From: Megaustenia siamemsis
Taxonomy: Eukaryota; Mollusca; Gastropoda; Stylommatophora; Ariophantidae
Length of the DNA stretch: 64,000 bases
Direction: 5' to 3'
Assembly: GCA_032433765.1 (NCBI GenBank)
Contig: JAVIAB010000051.1
Location: 54,455,828-54,519,827, forward strand
This document shows positions 1-9,960 of the stretch, in pieces. Position 1 is the stretch's first letter. Each line of letters starts with the position of its first letter. The notes beneath the pieces are model-generated. The model worked only from the letters and a program-made list of their open reading frames with translations. It ran no database searches and was not told the DNA's origin. The position numbers were made by a program, and so were the translations under genes.

Positions 1-71
1 AATTAATTAGAAACTTCAATCAGGAAACTTGTAACAACAACAACAACAAAAAACTTGCTGGTAGGCCTACT

Positions 72-631
72 CATCAGCACAAACACAAAACTTAGGCTAT
101 TCAAATCAAATGTACTATCAACCCTTACGTATGCGTGTGAAAGCTGGAAAACAACAAGAGACATAGAAACAAAGTTGAACGCATTCGTCTAAGGAAATAA
201 ATGTCTAAGGAAAATACTTGGTATAGTGTGGAACGAATTCAAAACAAACGAAGAAATTAGAGAAATCGCCAATCAACCACTGATATCTTCTGTAATAAAG
301 AAAAGACGATGGTCATATGTTGGACATGTGATGAGAAGAGATAATAACCGAATAGCAAAGCAAACCCTCGTATGGGAAACAACAGGTAAGAGGAAAAGAG
401 GAAGACACAGAGAGATACTGAGAAGAACATTGATGAGAGAGGCAAGAGCAGCAGGATTCGGCTCCCTCAATTAGATAGAGCTGCTTGCACAGAACAGAGA
501 CAAATGGTGAGATTTAATAAAATATCTTTAAAAGAATTGAAAACTACTGGAACAAAAAATTCAGATAAGAGAAGGAGTATCTTGGTCTACGCCCTATGGG
601 CCGGCTACGGCTCGAAAGGTCAATAGATAGA
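72..631 (+). mobile_element. GATA-tailed LINE, 5'-truncated 3' end (copy 1)
   Basis: The insertion is flanked by a 10-bp duplication, TAGGCCTACT, at 62-71 and 632-641. The plus-strand reading encodes the C-terminal tail of a LINE polyprotein, with the motif 'KRRWSYVGHVMRRDNNRI' and a basic 'GKRKRGR' stretch. It ends in a conserved 3' UTR ('GGGCCGGCTACGGCTCGAAA') and a short (GATA)n tail instead of poly(A). A TAG stop interrupts the frame near 472, where related copies at 13,140-13,872 and 46,755 read through. It is a dead-on-arrival copy. Confidence 0.85.
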
Positions 632-817
632 TAGGCCTACTACGTGAGAAACTAACATTAAGGACCTTAAGAATCCCACTCGAATATGGCATGGCAGTCT
701 GGACTACTACCTCCAAATCAAACACAGCATGCAGGCATAGCAAAGGTATTGCTGCAAATGTTCAAAACACATGGTTAAGCCTGATAACTGGAGGGATGAC
801 AAATATACTGATTCAAG

Positions 818-1518
818 GAATAAAATAGCAACAGGGAAATATTGTCACAATTATGATGCAGAAATACAAGCAATAACGTTGGCAATAGAAAAACTGCTGA
901 ACAGTAATCTTAGCACACAGCCTGTAGTGTTTTTGACAGATGCAATATCAGTACTCCAGGCACTACAATCCAGAAAATTACCACATCTGCAGACCTTATT
1001 GACTGAACTCTGCAAGCACCACAGGGTTACCCTGCAGTGGATCCCGTCTCACTGTGGAATACCAGGAAATGAGAAAGCAGATCAGTTGGCAAAGGAAGGT
1101 TCAACAGGCACACAACTAGATACACCAGTTACATACCATCATAAGAAACATATATTCAAATCAATCAGAGGACCACAAGCCCCAAATCAGGATGCCTTTC
1201 ATAATATGAATAGATATGAACAAGTTATCATTATACGCATAAGAACAGGACACAATCGACTCCATAGTCACATGTATTCAAAATTCAAGATCGGCACATC
1301 AACTACTTGTACATGTGGACAGGCGTCCCAGACTGCTGAACACATACTACAAGACTGCACTGAATATAGTAGAATGAGGAAAATCCATTGGCCCATAGAT
1401 ACAACACTACAGACAAAACTATATGGGCCACTGCAAGAATTACAAAAGACAGTAAAATTCATACAGGAGACGACATTGCTGATATAGACAATACTTCGAG
1501 CGAACGAAAGATAGATAG
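818..1518 (+). mobile_element. I-superfamily (Nimb-like) LINE, 3' end with RNase H domain
   Basis: This 5'-truncated copy is flanked by a 13-bp duplication, ATACTGATTCAAG, at 805-817 and 1,519-1,531. It encodes the second half of an RNase H domain ('YDAEIQAI', 'LQWIPSHCGIPGNEKADQLA'). A C-terminal zinc-knuckle-like tail follows ('TTCTCGQASQTAEHILQDC'), then a stop at about 1,487, and the element ends in GAACGAAAGATAGATAGAT. The frame is open from 771 to 1,487. Sequence is very close to the long copy at 48,569-52,629, so insertion is recent. Confidence 0.9.
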
Positions 1519-1974
1519 ATACTGATTCAAGAATAAAAAAAAAAAATCTTGCTAGAATACAAGAGACGTACAGATATAGTGATGATACATAATTTTAAAA
1601 AAATCATGTACATGAAAACCCATGCTGTGTAAAAGAGAAAACAAGAATCTTCCCAAAATAAACTAAGAGACCCGACTTCAATCACCTGTTCAGAAAACAT
1701 GCATAATACACTCAAAGACCATTCTTCTGAGACTCAGGAGCATACAAGTGAAATACCACAAGAGTGCACTTGATGAAGAAAGCTGACCCTAGATGACAAT
1801 AAAGAACTGTGACCCATTTCATTGGACCGATGTCTACACTGTCAGATCTGCAGAAGAAGCTGTCCAAAATTTAAAAGGGAGAATCTACATTGAGTACAGT
1901 GTGCTCGAAAAAGAAACAGAAAGACATACACAATGAACAACATATACTCCACCTACAGAGCCGGTCAGTAGCAT

Positions 1975-2518
1975 CATCATAAAGTACCGGGCCTACTGGC
2001 GTAGGTGATCATGTCTCTCCACAACTTTCGATCTCGGCAGCTATTTATCATTTCTGTTGTTGACCTTCTGCCAAGCCACTCTCTTAAGCTGTCTGTTATT
2101 TTTTTCTCTTTGCTTCCCTCTATCTCGTCGTCCCTCAATTTTTCCACTTGTTACAATATATTCCAGTTGTTCTCTTCTCATTACATGGCCAAAAAAATGA
2201 TGATTGTTTCTTCCTAATATTGGAAATTAGCTATCTTTTTGCTTTGACCTTTCTCAGAATATCTTCATTACTATTCTTAGCTGTCCATGGTATTCTCACC
2301 ATTCTTCTGTAAAACCACATTTGTACAGACTCCAGAGATTTTCTCTGTCTGTTGTCCTATTGTCTATGATTCGCATCCATATGTTAAGACTGGCTCTACA
2401 TACCATTTAAGAACTCTTTTTCTTGTTTCTATTGTCAAAAATGGATTGTATAGTATCTTTTTCATTTTTTTGGAAAGCTGCTTTTGCCTGAGCCATTCTG
2501 CACCTCACCTCTTTTGTA
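1975..2518 (-). mobile_element. RTE-type LINE 3' fragment
   Basis: A minus-strand, 5'-truncated LINE tail flanked by a 9-bp duplication, CAGTAGCAT, at 1,966-1,974 and 2,519-2,527. Its 3' end carries a short (CAT)n/(ATG)n tail. The body matches the copy at 3,476-4,150, which encodes the conserved C-terminal segment with 'LTYGCESWTI' and 'FFGHVMRRE'. The reading frame is broken here. Confidence 0.8.
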
Positions 2519-2527
2519 CAGTAGCAT

Positions 2528-3475
2528 AGCACTACTTAAAATAATCATAACACTAAAAAAAAAATAATAATAAAACAAGAATCCCTCATAAAACAGTCTT
2601 CTTCGCAGACTGCAAGTTGCTACTGGAGACTCTGACATCATAAGAGAAAACCACAAGACATAATTTTAGACAATCTGCGATAGACTACAAAAGTAGCATA
2701 CAATGGATATCCTCCAATTACGGAAATACTGAAAATGGGGTGGCAGTTACTCTTTCCAAAACCATTAGCAGAAAAGTCAATTACATCCATCCAGTGAGCT
2801 GCAAAGAGGCTAAAACTATTATATGAAACAAACATAGAACATATTGGAGGTAAAAGTTGCAAATAAACTTAAAAAGATCCCACGCATCAAGGAAGGACCA
2901 GACAACCATTTTCCGGATCAGATCAGGTCACTTCAGAGTGCAGACTACACACATAGATGAACCCCGTTTGGAAAGAAGGACACTGACCTCGGAATACTTT
3001 CTTTTCTTTTGTGCGCCACGCCATATTATATTCCGGCGTGAAACGTAGGCCAAATGCATATATATCGACCTACACAAAAACTTGTGGGGACCTAATCAAA
3101 CATAGACCAACGACATAAATATCGGCCTGCATAAAAACTTGTGGGGACCTAATCAAACCTGAAGAGAACATCGGGCTGATGACAGGGGAAAAGACATAGC
3201 ATAGCCACAAACACTTCGATCGTGAAGAGACAGATTAGTTTAGTTTAGCCCTGTTTAGTTTAGTCGGCAGGTCATATACTTGTTTGTCTTGTTCATATCG
3301 TGTTAAACAGTTTGTATTCATTTTCGGCTGTTCCAAAACGTTATTAGTTGTTTCACTCTGTGTCCATACAAATCTTCACATTCTTCTATAAAACATTTCA
3401 AGGCTTGGGTATTCTTTTCTGTTATTTTAGTTCATGTCCTTATTTCTATACAAAAGGCTTACTGTAGAGCAGTTT
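2528..3475. other. Old LINE scraps and a short tandem duplication
   Basis: No gene is visible. At 2,870-3,050 the plus strand reads 'TIFRIRSGHFRVQTTHID', resembling the post-RNase-H tail of I-type LINEs, so this is probably an old LINE end. At about 3,057-3,165 a segment containing 'AAAAACTTGTGGGGACCTAA' is tandemly duplicated. The rest is unassigned. Confidence 0.4.
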
Positions 3476-5575
3476 ATCATCATCATCATCACCATTAAGT
3501 ACCAAGCTTGCTGGCGTAGGTGATCATGTCTCTCCAAAACTTTCGATCGCGACAGTTATTTATCATTTCTGTTGTTGACCTTCTGCCAAGCCACTCTCTT
3601 AAGCTGCTTGGTATCGTTTCTCTTTGCTTCCCTCTATTTCTTCGTCCCTCAATTTTCCCAGTTGTTACACTATATTCCAGCTGTTCTCTTCTCATTACAT
3701 GGCCAAAAAATGATGATTGTTTCTTCCTAATATTGGAAATTAACTCTCTTTTTGTTTTGGCCTCTTTCAGAACGTTTTCATTACTCGTCTTAGCTGTCCA
3801 TGGTATTCTCAACATTCTTCTGTAAAACCACATTTCTACAGCCTCCAGTGATTTTCTTGTCTGTTGTCCTATTGTCCATGATTCACATCCATATGTTAAA
3901 ACTGGTTTTACATAACATTTAAGAACTCTTTTTCTTGTTTCTATTGTCAAAATTAAATTTGCATAGTGTTTTCCTCATGTTTTTGGAAAGCTGCTTTTGC
4001 CTGAGCCATTCTACATCTCACCTCTGTTGTACACCTACCATCTGAGGTTAACATTGTTCCCAGATATTTAAATTCATTTACATGCATTAATATTATTCCA
4101 CTTGTTTTTATTTTGCACTGAGGTGATGCCTTTTTCTTTGTTATTACCATTACTTATTTCTTTTTGCTATTAAGACTGAGTTCTTTATTTTTGCTTTCTT
4201 TCACTGTAATGTCTAACATTTCTTGTAACTCATTTTTTCACTCTTAGCGATTAAGACTGTATCATCAGCATAGCCTAGATTATTTATATTATGACTTCCG
4301 ATTGTTATTCCAAGCATGCCCCTTATGGATCTTAAAATACTCTCAATATACATATTAAACAAATCTTGTAACAGCACACAACCTTGTCTAACATCATCAT
4401 CATCTAGTGCCGTGTCCGCAACGAAGATTGGCTACCATTAATCGTCATTCCACTCTGTTTCTTGCTTTGATGGTGCAGGTTGTCATAGACTGACTTGTCC
4501 ATCTTTTGATGTAACTCGTCCATGTTGGAAAGTAAAGAAGCACGGGCGTAATACCGACCACATTGCCCCGAAAAACATGTACCGAAGGTCTGTAAAATTT
4601 ATGGTCACTAACACCATATTCCCTATACGCCATTTGGCGTGACGGGGGTACTTTACTTTTTAAAAATTAAGTATTGATTTTATTCTGAATCCTTCCCTGT
4701 ATAATTTTTATTAAAATTTGTGTTACCTGGCTCATTAGCTTATTGTTCTAAAATCACTGCATTCAACTTCACCATTCTTTTTAGGCAACGCAATGAAAGT
4801 TGATGTCTTTAGTTCGTTTGGTATGTATCCTGTATTGTATATGTCTGTGATCACTTCAATGCCAAAATCTTCTAGCGCCTGTATCATCTCTATCTGTATA
4901 TTGTCAGGTCCTGCTGCCTTTCCGTTTTTCACCTTTGTCTAACACCCTGTTTTATTTGTTGAAACATTCCCAATTTTTTTCCAGTTCTTATGGTTGCTGT
5001 TTGTTGCCAGTACATGTTCTTTATTATTCTTAGATCTTTGCTGACTACGTTTATGCTTTCTAAAATTTTGATTATTTCTTGGTGCTTTACTTTGTTAAAT
5101 GCTTTGGTATAATCTATGAAACATAGGTATACATTTGTTTTCACCTCTATGGCTCTTTCTACTAAAGATCTAATGGTGTAGATAGCATTGCGTGTTCCTT
5201 TATCTCTAACAAAACCACACTGTTCGTCACTAATTTCTGGACTGATTTTGTTTCGCACTCTTCGCATGATGATTCTTAGTAATATCTTAGTCATATAACT
5301 CATAAGGCTTATTGTGCGATGATCATCGCATTCAGTCGCGTCAGATTTTTTTGGTAGGGCTATGAATATTGATTTGAACAGGTCGTCTGATATATATCCG
5401 GTGTTATAGATATAATTCAATATTTTCATTATTATTTCTATTGCAAAATCACCCATAGTTTCAATCTCTTCTTTAGTTATATTATCTAGTCTAGCAGCTT
5501 TTCCTGCTTTCATATTGCGCAAGGCATCTTCCACCTCATCTTTGAGTATTTCTGATTTGTCTATGACTTAAATAT
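3476..5575 (-). mobile_element. RTE-type LINE (reverse transcriptase to 3' end), interrupted
   Basis: On the minus strand the order is reverse transcriptase (5,534-4,929; 'FIALPKK', 'CFIDYTKAFNKVKH', 'IKQGVRQ'), a gap filled by an insertion at 4,394-4,934, then the linker (4,150-3,953; 'FKYLGTMLTSDGR') and the C-terminal tail (3,950-3,495; 'LTYGCESWTI', 'FFGHVMRRE'). The element ends in a (CAT)n tail. Motifs are those of RTE-like endonuclease-reverse transcriptases. Frameshifts and stops make it inactive, and the endonuclease domain is missing, so it is 5'-truncated. Confidence 0.75.
4394..4934 (-). mobile_element. Composite insertion: RTE 3' end, headless SINE, RTE RT fragment
   Basis: The segment is flanked by TTGTCTAACA at 4,384-4,393 and 4,935-4,944, so it entered the surrounding LINE as one unit. 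It contains about 130 bp of a second RTE family's 3' end (matching the copy at 35,713-36,240), then the body and tail of the tRNA-derived SINE family 1 without its tRNA head (about 4,528-4,662). About 270 bp of reverse transcriptase follows ('GKAAGPDNIQIEMIQ', 'FIALPKKNGEVECSDFRTIS'). Confidence 0.65.
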
Positions 5576-5589
5576 CTTATTCTTTTCTT

Positions 5590-6110
5590 TTTATTAACCC
5601 TCCATTCCACCTATACTACCTTACCCACTAACCCTCCATTTCCCCCCTTCCACATACTACCTTAACCCCTAACCCTCCCTCCCATCACTCTACAGAACCT
5701 TTTCCTCCCAACCCTCCCTTCCACCTACTCTACCCTTCCTTACCCTCTATCCCACCCCCTTTACTACTACTCCACCTTCTTATACTCCCTAATCCTCCCT
5801 TCCACCTACTCTACCCTTCCTTACCCTCTATCCCACCCCCTTTACTACTACTCCACCTTCTTATACTCCCTAATCCTCCATTCCTCCTACTCTACCCTAC
5901 CTTACCCCAACCGTCCTACTACCATAACCCCCCCCCCTTTCTTCCTACTCTACCCTAACTCCTCCTTTAACCCTCCCTCTCCCCTAATCCCCCTTCCTTC
6001 TACTTTACCCTACCTTGACTTCTATACCTCCCTCCCCCTAATCTTTCCTTCTACCTTACCCATCGCCCTTCCCCTACTCTACCCTCCCACACCTTCAATA
6101 TTTCCAGTCA
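5590..6110. repeat. C-rich low-complexity tract 1
   Basis: An irregular run of CCCTAACCCTCCC/TACCTTACCCC-like words with almost no G on the plus strand. It includes many CCCTAA words, but with no fixed period. Related tracts occur at 8,400-9,145, 28,590-29,220 and 40,990-41,800, in three cases next to the same conserved block, so it is one component of the composite repeat unit. Confidence 0.85.
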
Positions 6111-6299
6111 CGTCAGTTTATCTTCTCCGTCTTGTTTGTCCTGTCAAGTCCTGCCTCTTTGTCCTGTAACAGTTCCTTACATTGGTGGCCTAGAGAAAAC
6201 TCTTACTAAAACTAAAAAATCGTTTTTACGTTGTTGTTGTTGTTCTTGTTGTTGACTTAATACTAAAAGTGCAATTTGCACTTTTGCTCATTGATGTTG

Positions 6300-6580
6300 C
6301 TGGTCGTAATAGCTTTCTTGACAATCTCTCAATTTTTGCTGGAAACGTTTGGGTTCGTCTAGTTCCAGTCTATGTTGGAAAACTACTAATCCAGCATAGC
6401 AGTACTGCACTACTAGGTCTTCTATATCAGCAAGAGCCACCATAACAGGGTACATGGCTATCCTAGCTTCTGTTAACCAGCCTGTTTTGATGCAAGGTAT
6501 TATCCCAGAAAACCGACGGAGAGATAGAACTGCTAGGCACCTGACAGTTGATAGTACGCCAACAATGTTATAATTTATCG
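6300..6580. repeat. Dispersed repeat R1 (copy a)
   Basis: The segment with 'TTTCTTGACAATCTCTCAAT' and 'GTTGGAAAACTACTAATCCA' recurs in direct orientation at 9,145-9,405, and in a more diverged form at about 45,990-46,250. No coding potential is recognised. Its constant association with an inverted SINE family 2 copy downstream suggests co-duplication. Confidence 0.6.
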
Positions 6581-6905
6581 TCGAAAGTTTTACTTTTTCT
6601 TTCGGTAGATTTTTTCCCTATTTATTTTCCTTGGGCAGTAACCATTTTCGGTCTAATCTTTTTATGTTGGTTCTTTAACGTACGCATGAAGCACACGGGC
6701 CCTCAGTTTTACGCTGTTATGAAAGGGGGATAGACATCGGATTTCGATCTCCAGAGAGCAGGTATGAAAACGAAGCTGTATAGCCACGAAGAAATCAGAT
6801 TCGATTTTTTGTTGTCTTTAAATACATTTTACAACTGACTGTGGTGGGAATCGAACCAGTGACCTTCTTGTCCAGAAGTCGATATCGTGCCTCTAGACCA
6901 CCCAT
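6580..6905 (-). mobile_element. tRNA-derived SINE family 2, minus strand
   Basis: Reverse orientation of the SINE at 7,208-7,560. The tRNA-like head near 6,850-6,905 carries box A (TGGTCTAGAGG on the minus strand) and a box B-like GGTTCGATTCC. The body, with 'CGAAAATGGTTACTGC' and 'GGGAAAAAATC', follows toward lower coordinates. It is not a tRNA gene, because a long conserved non-tRNA tail is attached and many copies exist. Confidence 0.65.
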
Positions 6906-6949
6906 CGGGGGACATCTGAGTATATGGCTCCGAACTCGGCTGTAAACAC

Positions 6950-7190
6950 CATTCTACAGAGGAAACGAAAATGATATGGCCACGTCAAAAGACACAGCGG
7001 GTTTGGAAGAACAATAATGCAAGGCACGGAAGAGGAATTAGGAGCATACCAAGATAATGACATAAAGAGACGTTGAACATGACAACAAAAGAAGTGGGAA
7101 ATCCGGCTATGAGACAGAAATTCTGTCAAACACAGGCTGTGATGAATGCAACGTTCTGCAAATATGCTTCCTGATGATGATTGCAGCAAT
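6950..7190 (+). mobile_element. RTE-type LINE C-terminal fragment
   Basis: Plus-strand remnant of a LINE tail, with a 'YGHVKRHSG'-type motif and a TGATGATG-like end. Inverted copies lie at 23,825-24,060 and 29,475-29,725, and a diverged direct copy at about 52,690-52,900. Frameshifted. It is part of the composite unit and lies between two oppositely oriented SINE family 2 copies. Confidence 0.55.
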
Positions 7191-7207
7191 TAGTTCGGAG
7201 CCATATA

Positions 7208-7560
7208 CTCAGATGTCCCCCCTGGGTGGTCTAGAGGCATGATATCGACCTCTGGACAAGAAGGACACTGGTTCGATTCCCACCAGTCAGTAGTAACATT
7301 TATTGAAAGTCTAAAAAAATCGAATCTGTTTTCTTCGTGGCTTTACAGCTTTGTTTTCTTCACTGCCCTCTGGAGACTGAAATCCGATGTCTAGACCTCT
7401 TGCATAACGGCGTAAAACAGAGGTTCCGCGTGCCTGATGCGCACGTTAAAGAACCAACATAAAAAAGATTAGGCCGAAAATGGTTACTGCATAAGGAAAA
7501 GAAATAGGGAAAAAATCTACCGAAAGAAACATTAATATTTTTGATGATAACAAAAATGAG
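7208..7560 (+). mobile_element. tRNA-derived SINE family 2, plus strand
   Basis: The head contains TGGTCTAGAGG, a full match to the box A consensus TRGYNNARNNG, and GGTTCGATTCC, a full match to box B, about 40 bp apart. A ~290-bp body follows that is shared with the copies at 29,750-30,110 and 31,965-32,330 (plus), and 6,580-6,905 and 9,405-9,665 (minus). Such internal promoters would be used by RNA polymerase III. The body joins directly to the 34-bp minisatellite. Confidence 0.75.
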
Positions 7561-7582
7561 AGTACTTCTGAAATGAATAATA

Positions 7583-7765
7583 TCTGCCTGCATGGTGGGG
7601 GACACCTGTGTATTTTATGCTTGTGTGGTGTGAGACATCTGAGTATGTGGCTGCTTGTATGGCGGGGGATACTTGAGTATATGGCTGCCTGTATGGCGAG
7701 GGACATCTATATATGGCTAACGGTATGGTGGGGACATCTGAGTACATGGCTACCTGTCTGAAAAA
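7583..7765. repeat. 34-bp minisatellite, copy 1 (about 5 units)
   Basis: Degenerate units of the pattern GTATATGGCTGCCTGTATGG + CGGGGGACATCTGA. The same unit forms much longer arrays at 36,250-37,855 and shorter ones at 24,226, 30,118 and 32,626. Open reading frames across it are a by-product of the repeat. Confidence 0.85.
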
Positions 7766-8400
7766 AGAGTCCCTCCAGACTTCTCTAGATATGTAAAAAA
7801 AAATTAATCAAAGTCACCGACCAATGAAAAATAACAAGTTACTACTAGACAGCCAGACTATAGAAACTAACTGGGCTTTGTAAAATAGTTGGTTAAGCGC
7901 CTGCGACCTGACGTCGCAATACCAGTGTCGGCGTTCTATCAACTGCCAGGGACCTAGCAGTTCTACCTCTTCGTCGTTCTCTCTGATAGTACTTTGCTTC
8001 AAAACTGGCTGGTTAACAAAAACTAGGATCGCCATGTTCCCTGTTGTGTTAGCTATTATAGTGAAGATCTAGTATTGCAGTACCTCTAGGCTGGATTAGC
8101 AGTTTCCCAACATAGTCTTAAACCAGACTAACTCTGAGGAAAATTGCACCCTGTCCTATTGTCATTAAGTCAACAACAAAGTGAAAACGTTCCTTTAATT
8201 TTGGTTTTGGAATCATTCTAGGAGGTCCGCGCTGTACACTTTATACCATTGTCTCGAAGTATCAGCGGTATCATATAATAAATATATTAGTATATTTGTT
8301 AGCTTCGCTACGGCGGTGACTGAGGCCTGCCCTGTGGACTTAGCTCTGCAGCCAACCAGTCTTTAGGACACCAATGTAAGGAGTTGATACTGGACAAAGA
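7765..8400. repeat. Conserved block of the composite unit, with empty hAT target site
   Basis: No gene is seen. This ~630-bp block recurs at 25,288-25,669 + 28,436-28,590 and at 37,855-38,097 + 40,829-40,990. Here CTGTACACTTTATACCATTG near 8,231-8,250 is uninterrupted, whereas in the other two copies a hAT element splits it after CTTTATAC or CTTTAAAC. This copy is therefore a natural empty-site control. Confidence 0.85.
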
Positions 8401-9145
8401 GACGGGCCCTAACCATCCCTCCCCTACACTCTACCCTACCTTACCCCCAAACCTTCCCTTCCCCTACCCTACCTTACCCCCCCTAACCCTCCCTCCCCAA
8501 TACCTACCTTACCCCGTAACCGTCCCTTCCACCTACCCTAATCTACCCCCTAACCCTACTTGCCGTCTATTCTGCCTGACCCCTTAACATACCCTCCCAC
8601 TTACCATACCTTACCAACCAACCAACCTTCACCTACCCCAACTTACCCCCTAATTTTCACTCCCCATACCTTACCAACCAAACCTTCCACCCCCTACTCT
8701 CCTCTAACTTACCCCCTAACTCTCCGTCCCCATACCGTACCCCCTCTAACCCTCCTCACCCTACCCTACCTTACTCCCTAAACCTCCCTTACCATAAACC
8801 CTCCCTTCCCAATAGTCTACCCTATTTTAACCCGTAATCCTCACTCCTCTACCCGACCTTACCCCCTAAACCTCCCTTCTACTCTACTCTACTTTATCCC
8901 AACCCTCCCTCCCCCTAGCCTACCGAACCATACTCCCAAACGCTCCCTCCGCCCTGCTCTACTTAGCTCACCCTCCTCCAACTCTAACCTACCTTACCCC
9001 CTCAACCCTCATTCCCCTTACTCTACCCTACCTTATCCCCTAACCATCCCTCTCCCGACTGTACCCTACCTTACCTCCGAACCTTTCATTCCTCTACCCT
9101 CCTTTACCCCTAATCCAACCTCCCCCCTATTCTACAATACCCCCT
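8400..9145. repeat. C-rich low-complexity tract 2
   Basis: Irregular CCCTAACC/TACCTTACCCC-type sequence, strongly C-rich and G-poor on the plus strand. It is collinear with the tracts at 28,590 and 40,990. Short open frames through it are low-complexity proline/leucine strings and are not genes. Confidence 0.85.
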
Positions 9146-9960
9146 ATAACTTTCTTGACAATCTTTCAATTTTTGCTGGAAAGGTTTGGGTTCCAGTCTA
9201 TGTTGGAAAACTACTAATCCAGCCTAGAAGTACTGCAATACTAGGTCTTCTATATCAGCAAGAGCCACCATAACAGGTTACATGGCTATCTTAGCTTCTG
9301 TTAACCAGTTTCATGCAAGGTATTATCCCTGTAAACCGACGAAGAGATAGAACTGCTAGGCACCTGACAGTTGATAGTACTCCGACCATGTTATAGTTTA
9401 TCGTCGAAAGTTTTACCGTTTCTTTCGGTAGATTTTTTCCCTATTTCTTTTCCTTGGGTAGTAACCATTTTCGGCTTATTCTGTTTATGTTAGTTCCTTA
9501 ACTTGCGCATGAAGCACACGGGGTCTCAGTTTTACGTCGTTATGCAAGAGGGTTAGACATCGGATTTCAATCTCCAGAGAGCAGGCATGAAAACAAAGCT
9601 GTAAAGCCACAAAGAAATCAGATTCGATTTTTTATTGTCTTTAAATACATTTTACAACTGACTGTGGGCTAGACATCGACCTCACCACCAAGACTCTGAC
9701 CAGAGAAGGTAAAGCTACGAAGAAACCAGGGATTCCATTTTTCTAAAAATTCCCACCATCTGCCATGGGCATCGAAGCCTGAACCCTCTTGTCCAGAGAC
9801 CGACGTCTTACCTCCGGACCACCCATTCTCCCATCACGAACTCAATGTTTGCCATTTACATTTGTTAATTCTACAGAAGCATCTAAAAGATGAGGTTCTG
9901 GTACTTCGTGAATATTTTTTCACATTTCTCTATGTTTTACAGCAATACAATATCACTGAA
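9145..9960. repeat. Composite unit end: R1 copy b, headless SINE 2 (minus), tRNA-like remnant
   Basis: 9,145-9,405 repeats the R1 segment. 9,405-9,665 is a minus-strand SINE family 2 body. 9,780-9,830 is a second, diverged minus-strand tRNA-like head (GGTGGTCCGGAGG on the minus strand). 9,838-9,960 matches 29,252-29,372 and includes the target site of the GA-tailed LINE. Confidence 0.6.

Larger units (their letters stand above)
1..1965 (+). mobile_element. Degenerate I-type LINE remnant, host of two younger LINE insertions
   Basis: After removing the two LINEs at 72-631 and 818-1,518, the remaining pieces (1-71, 642-817, 1,532-1,965) read on the plus strand like the region just after the reverse transcriptase of an I-superfamily LINE. 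The frame around 650-780 gives a 'PLEYGMAVWTTTSKSN' stretch, comparable to the 'PHLEYGSSAWCSASNT' stretch in the better-preserved LINE at 48.6-52.6 kb. Many stops and frameshifts are present, so it is not functional. Assignment of the segment after 1,532 is weak and rests on order and a few recognisable residues. Confidence 0.4.

Noticed and set aside
3520..3825. 101-codon plus-strand frame, and similar plus-strand frames at 2,005, 13,126-13,507 and 46,861
   Set aside because: These lie opposite the coding strand of RTE and GATA-LINE fragments and are shadows of it.
5590..6110. Interstitial telomere
   Set aside because: CCCTAA words are frequent but the repeat is irregular, with many CCCTCC, TACC and TTACC words and no fixed 6-bp period.
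7208..7275. Functional tRNA gene
   Set aside because: Box A and B are good, but the sequence continues into a conserved SINE body and is repeated many times. The cloverleaf looks imperfect by eye.
8384..8781. Proline-rich frames in the C-rich tract
   Set aside because: Low-complexity translation of CCCTAC/CCTTACC repeats.
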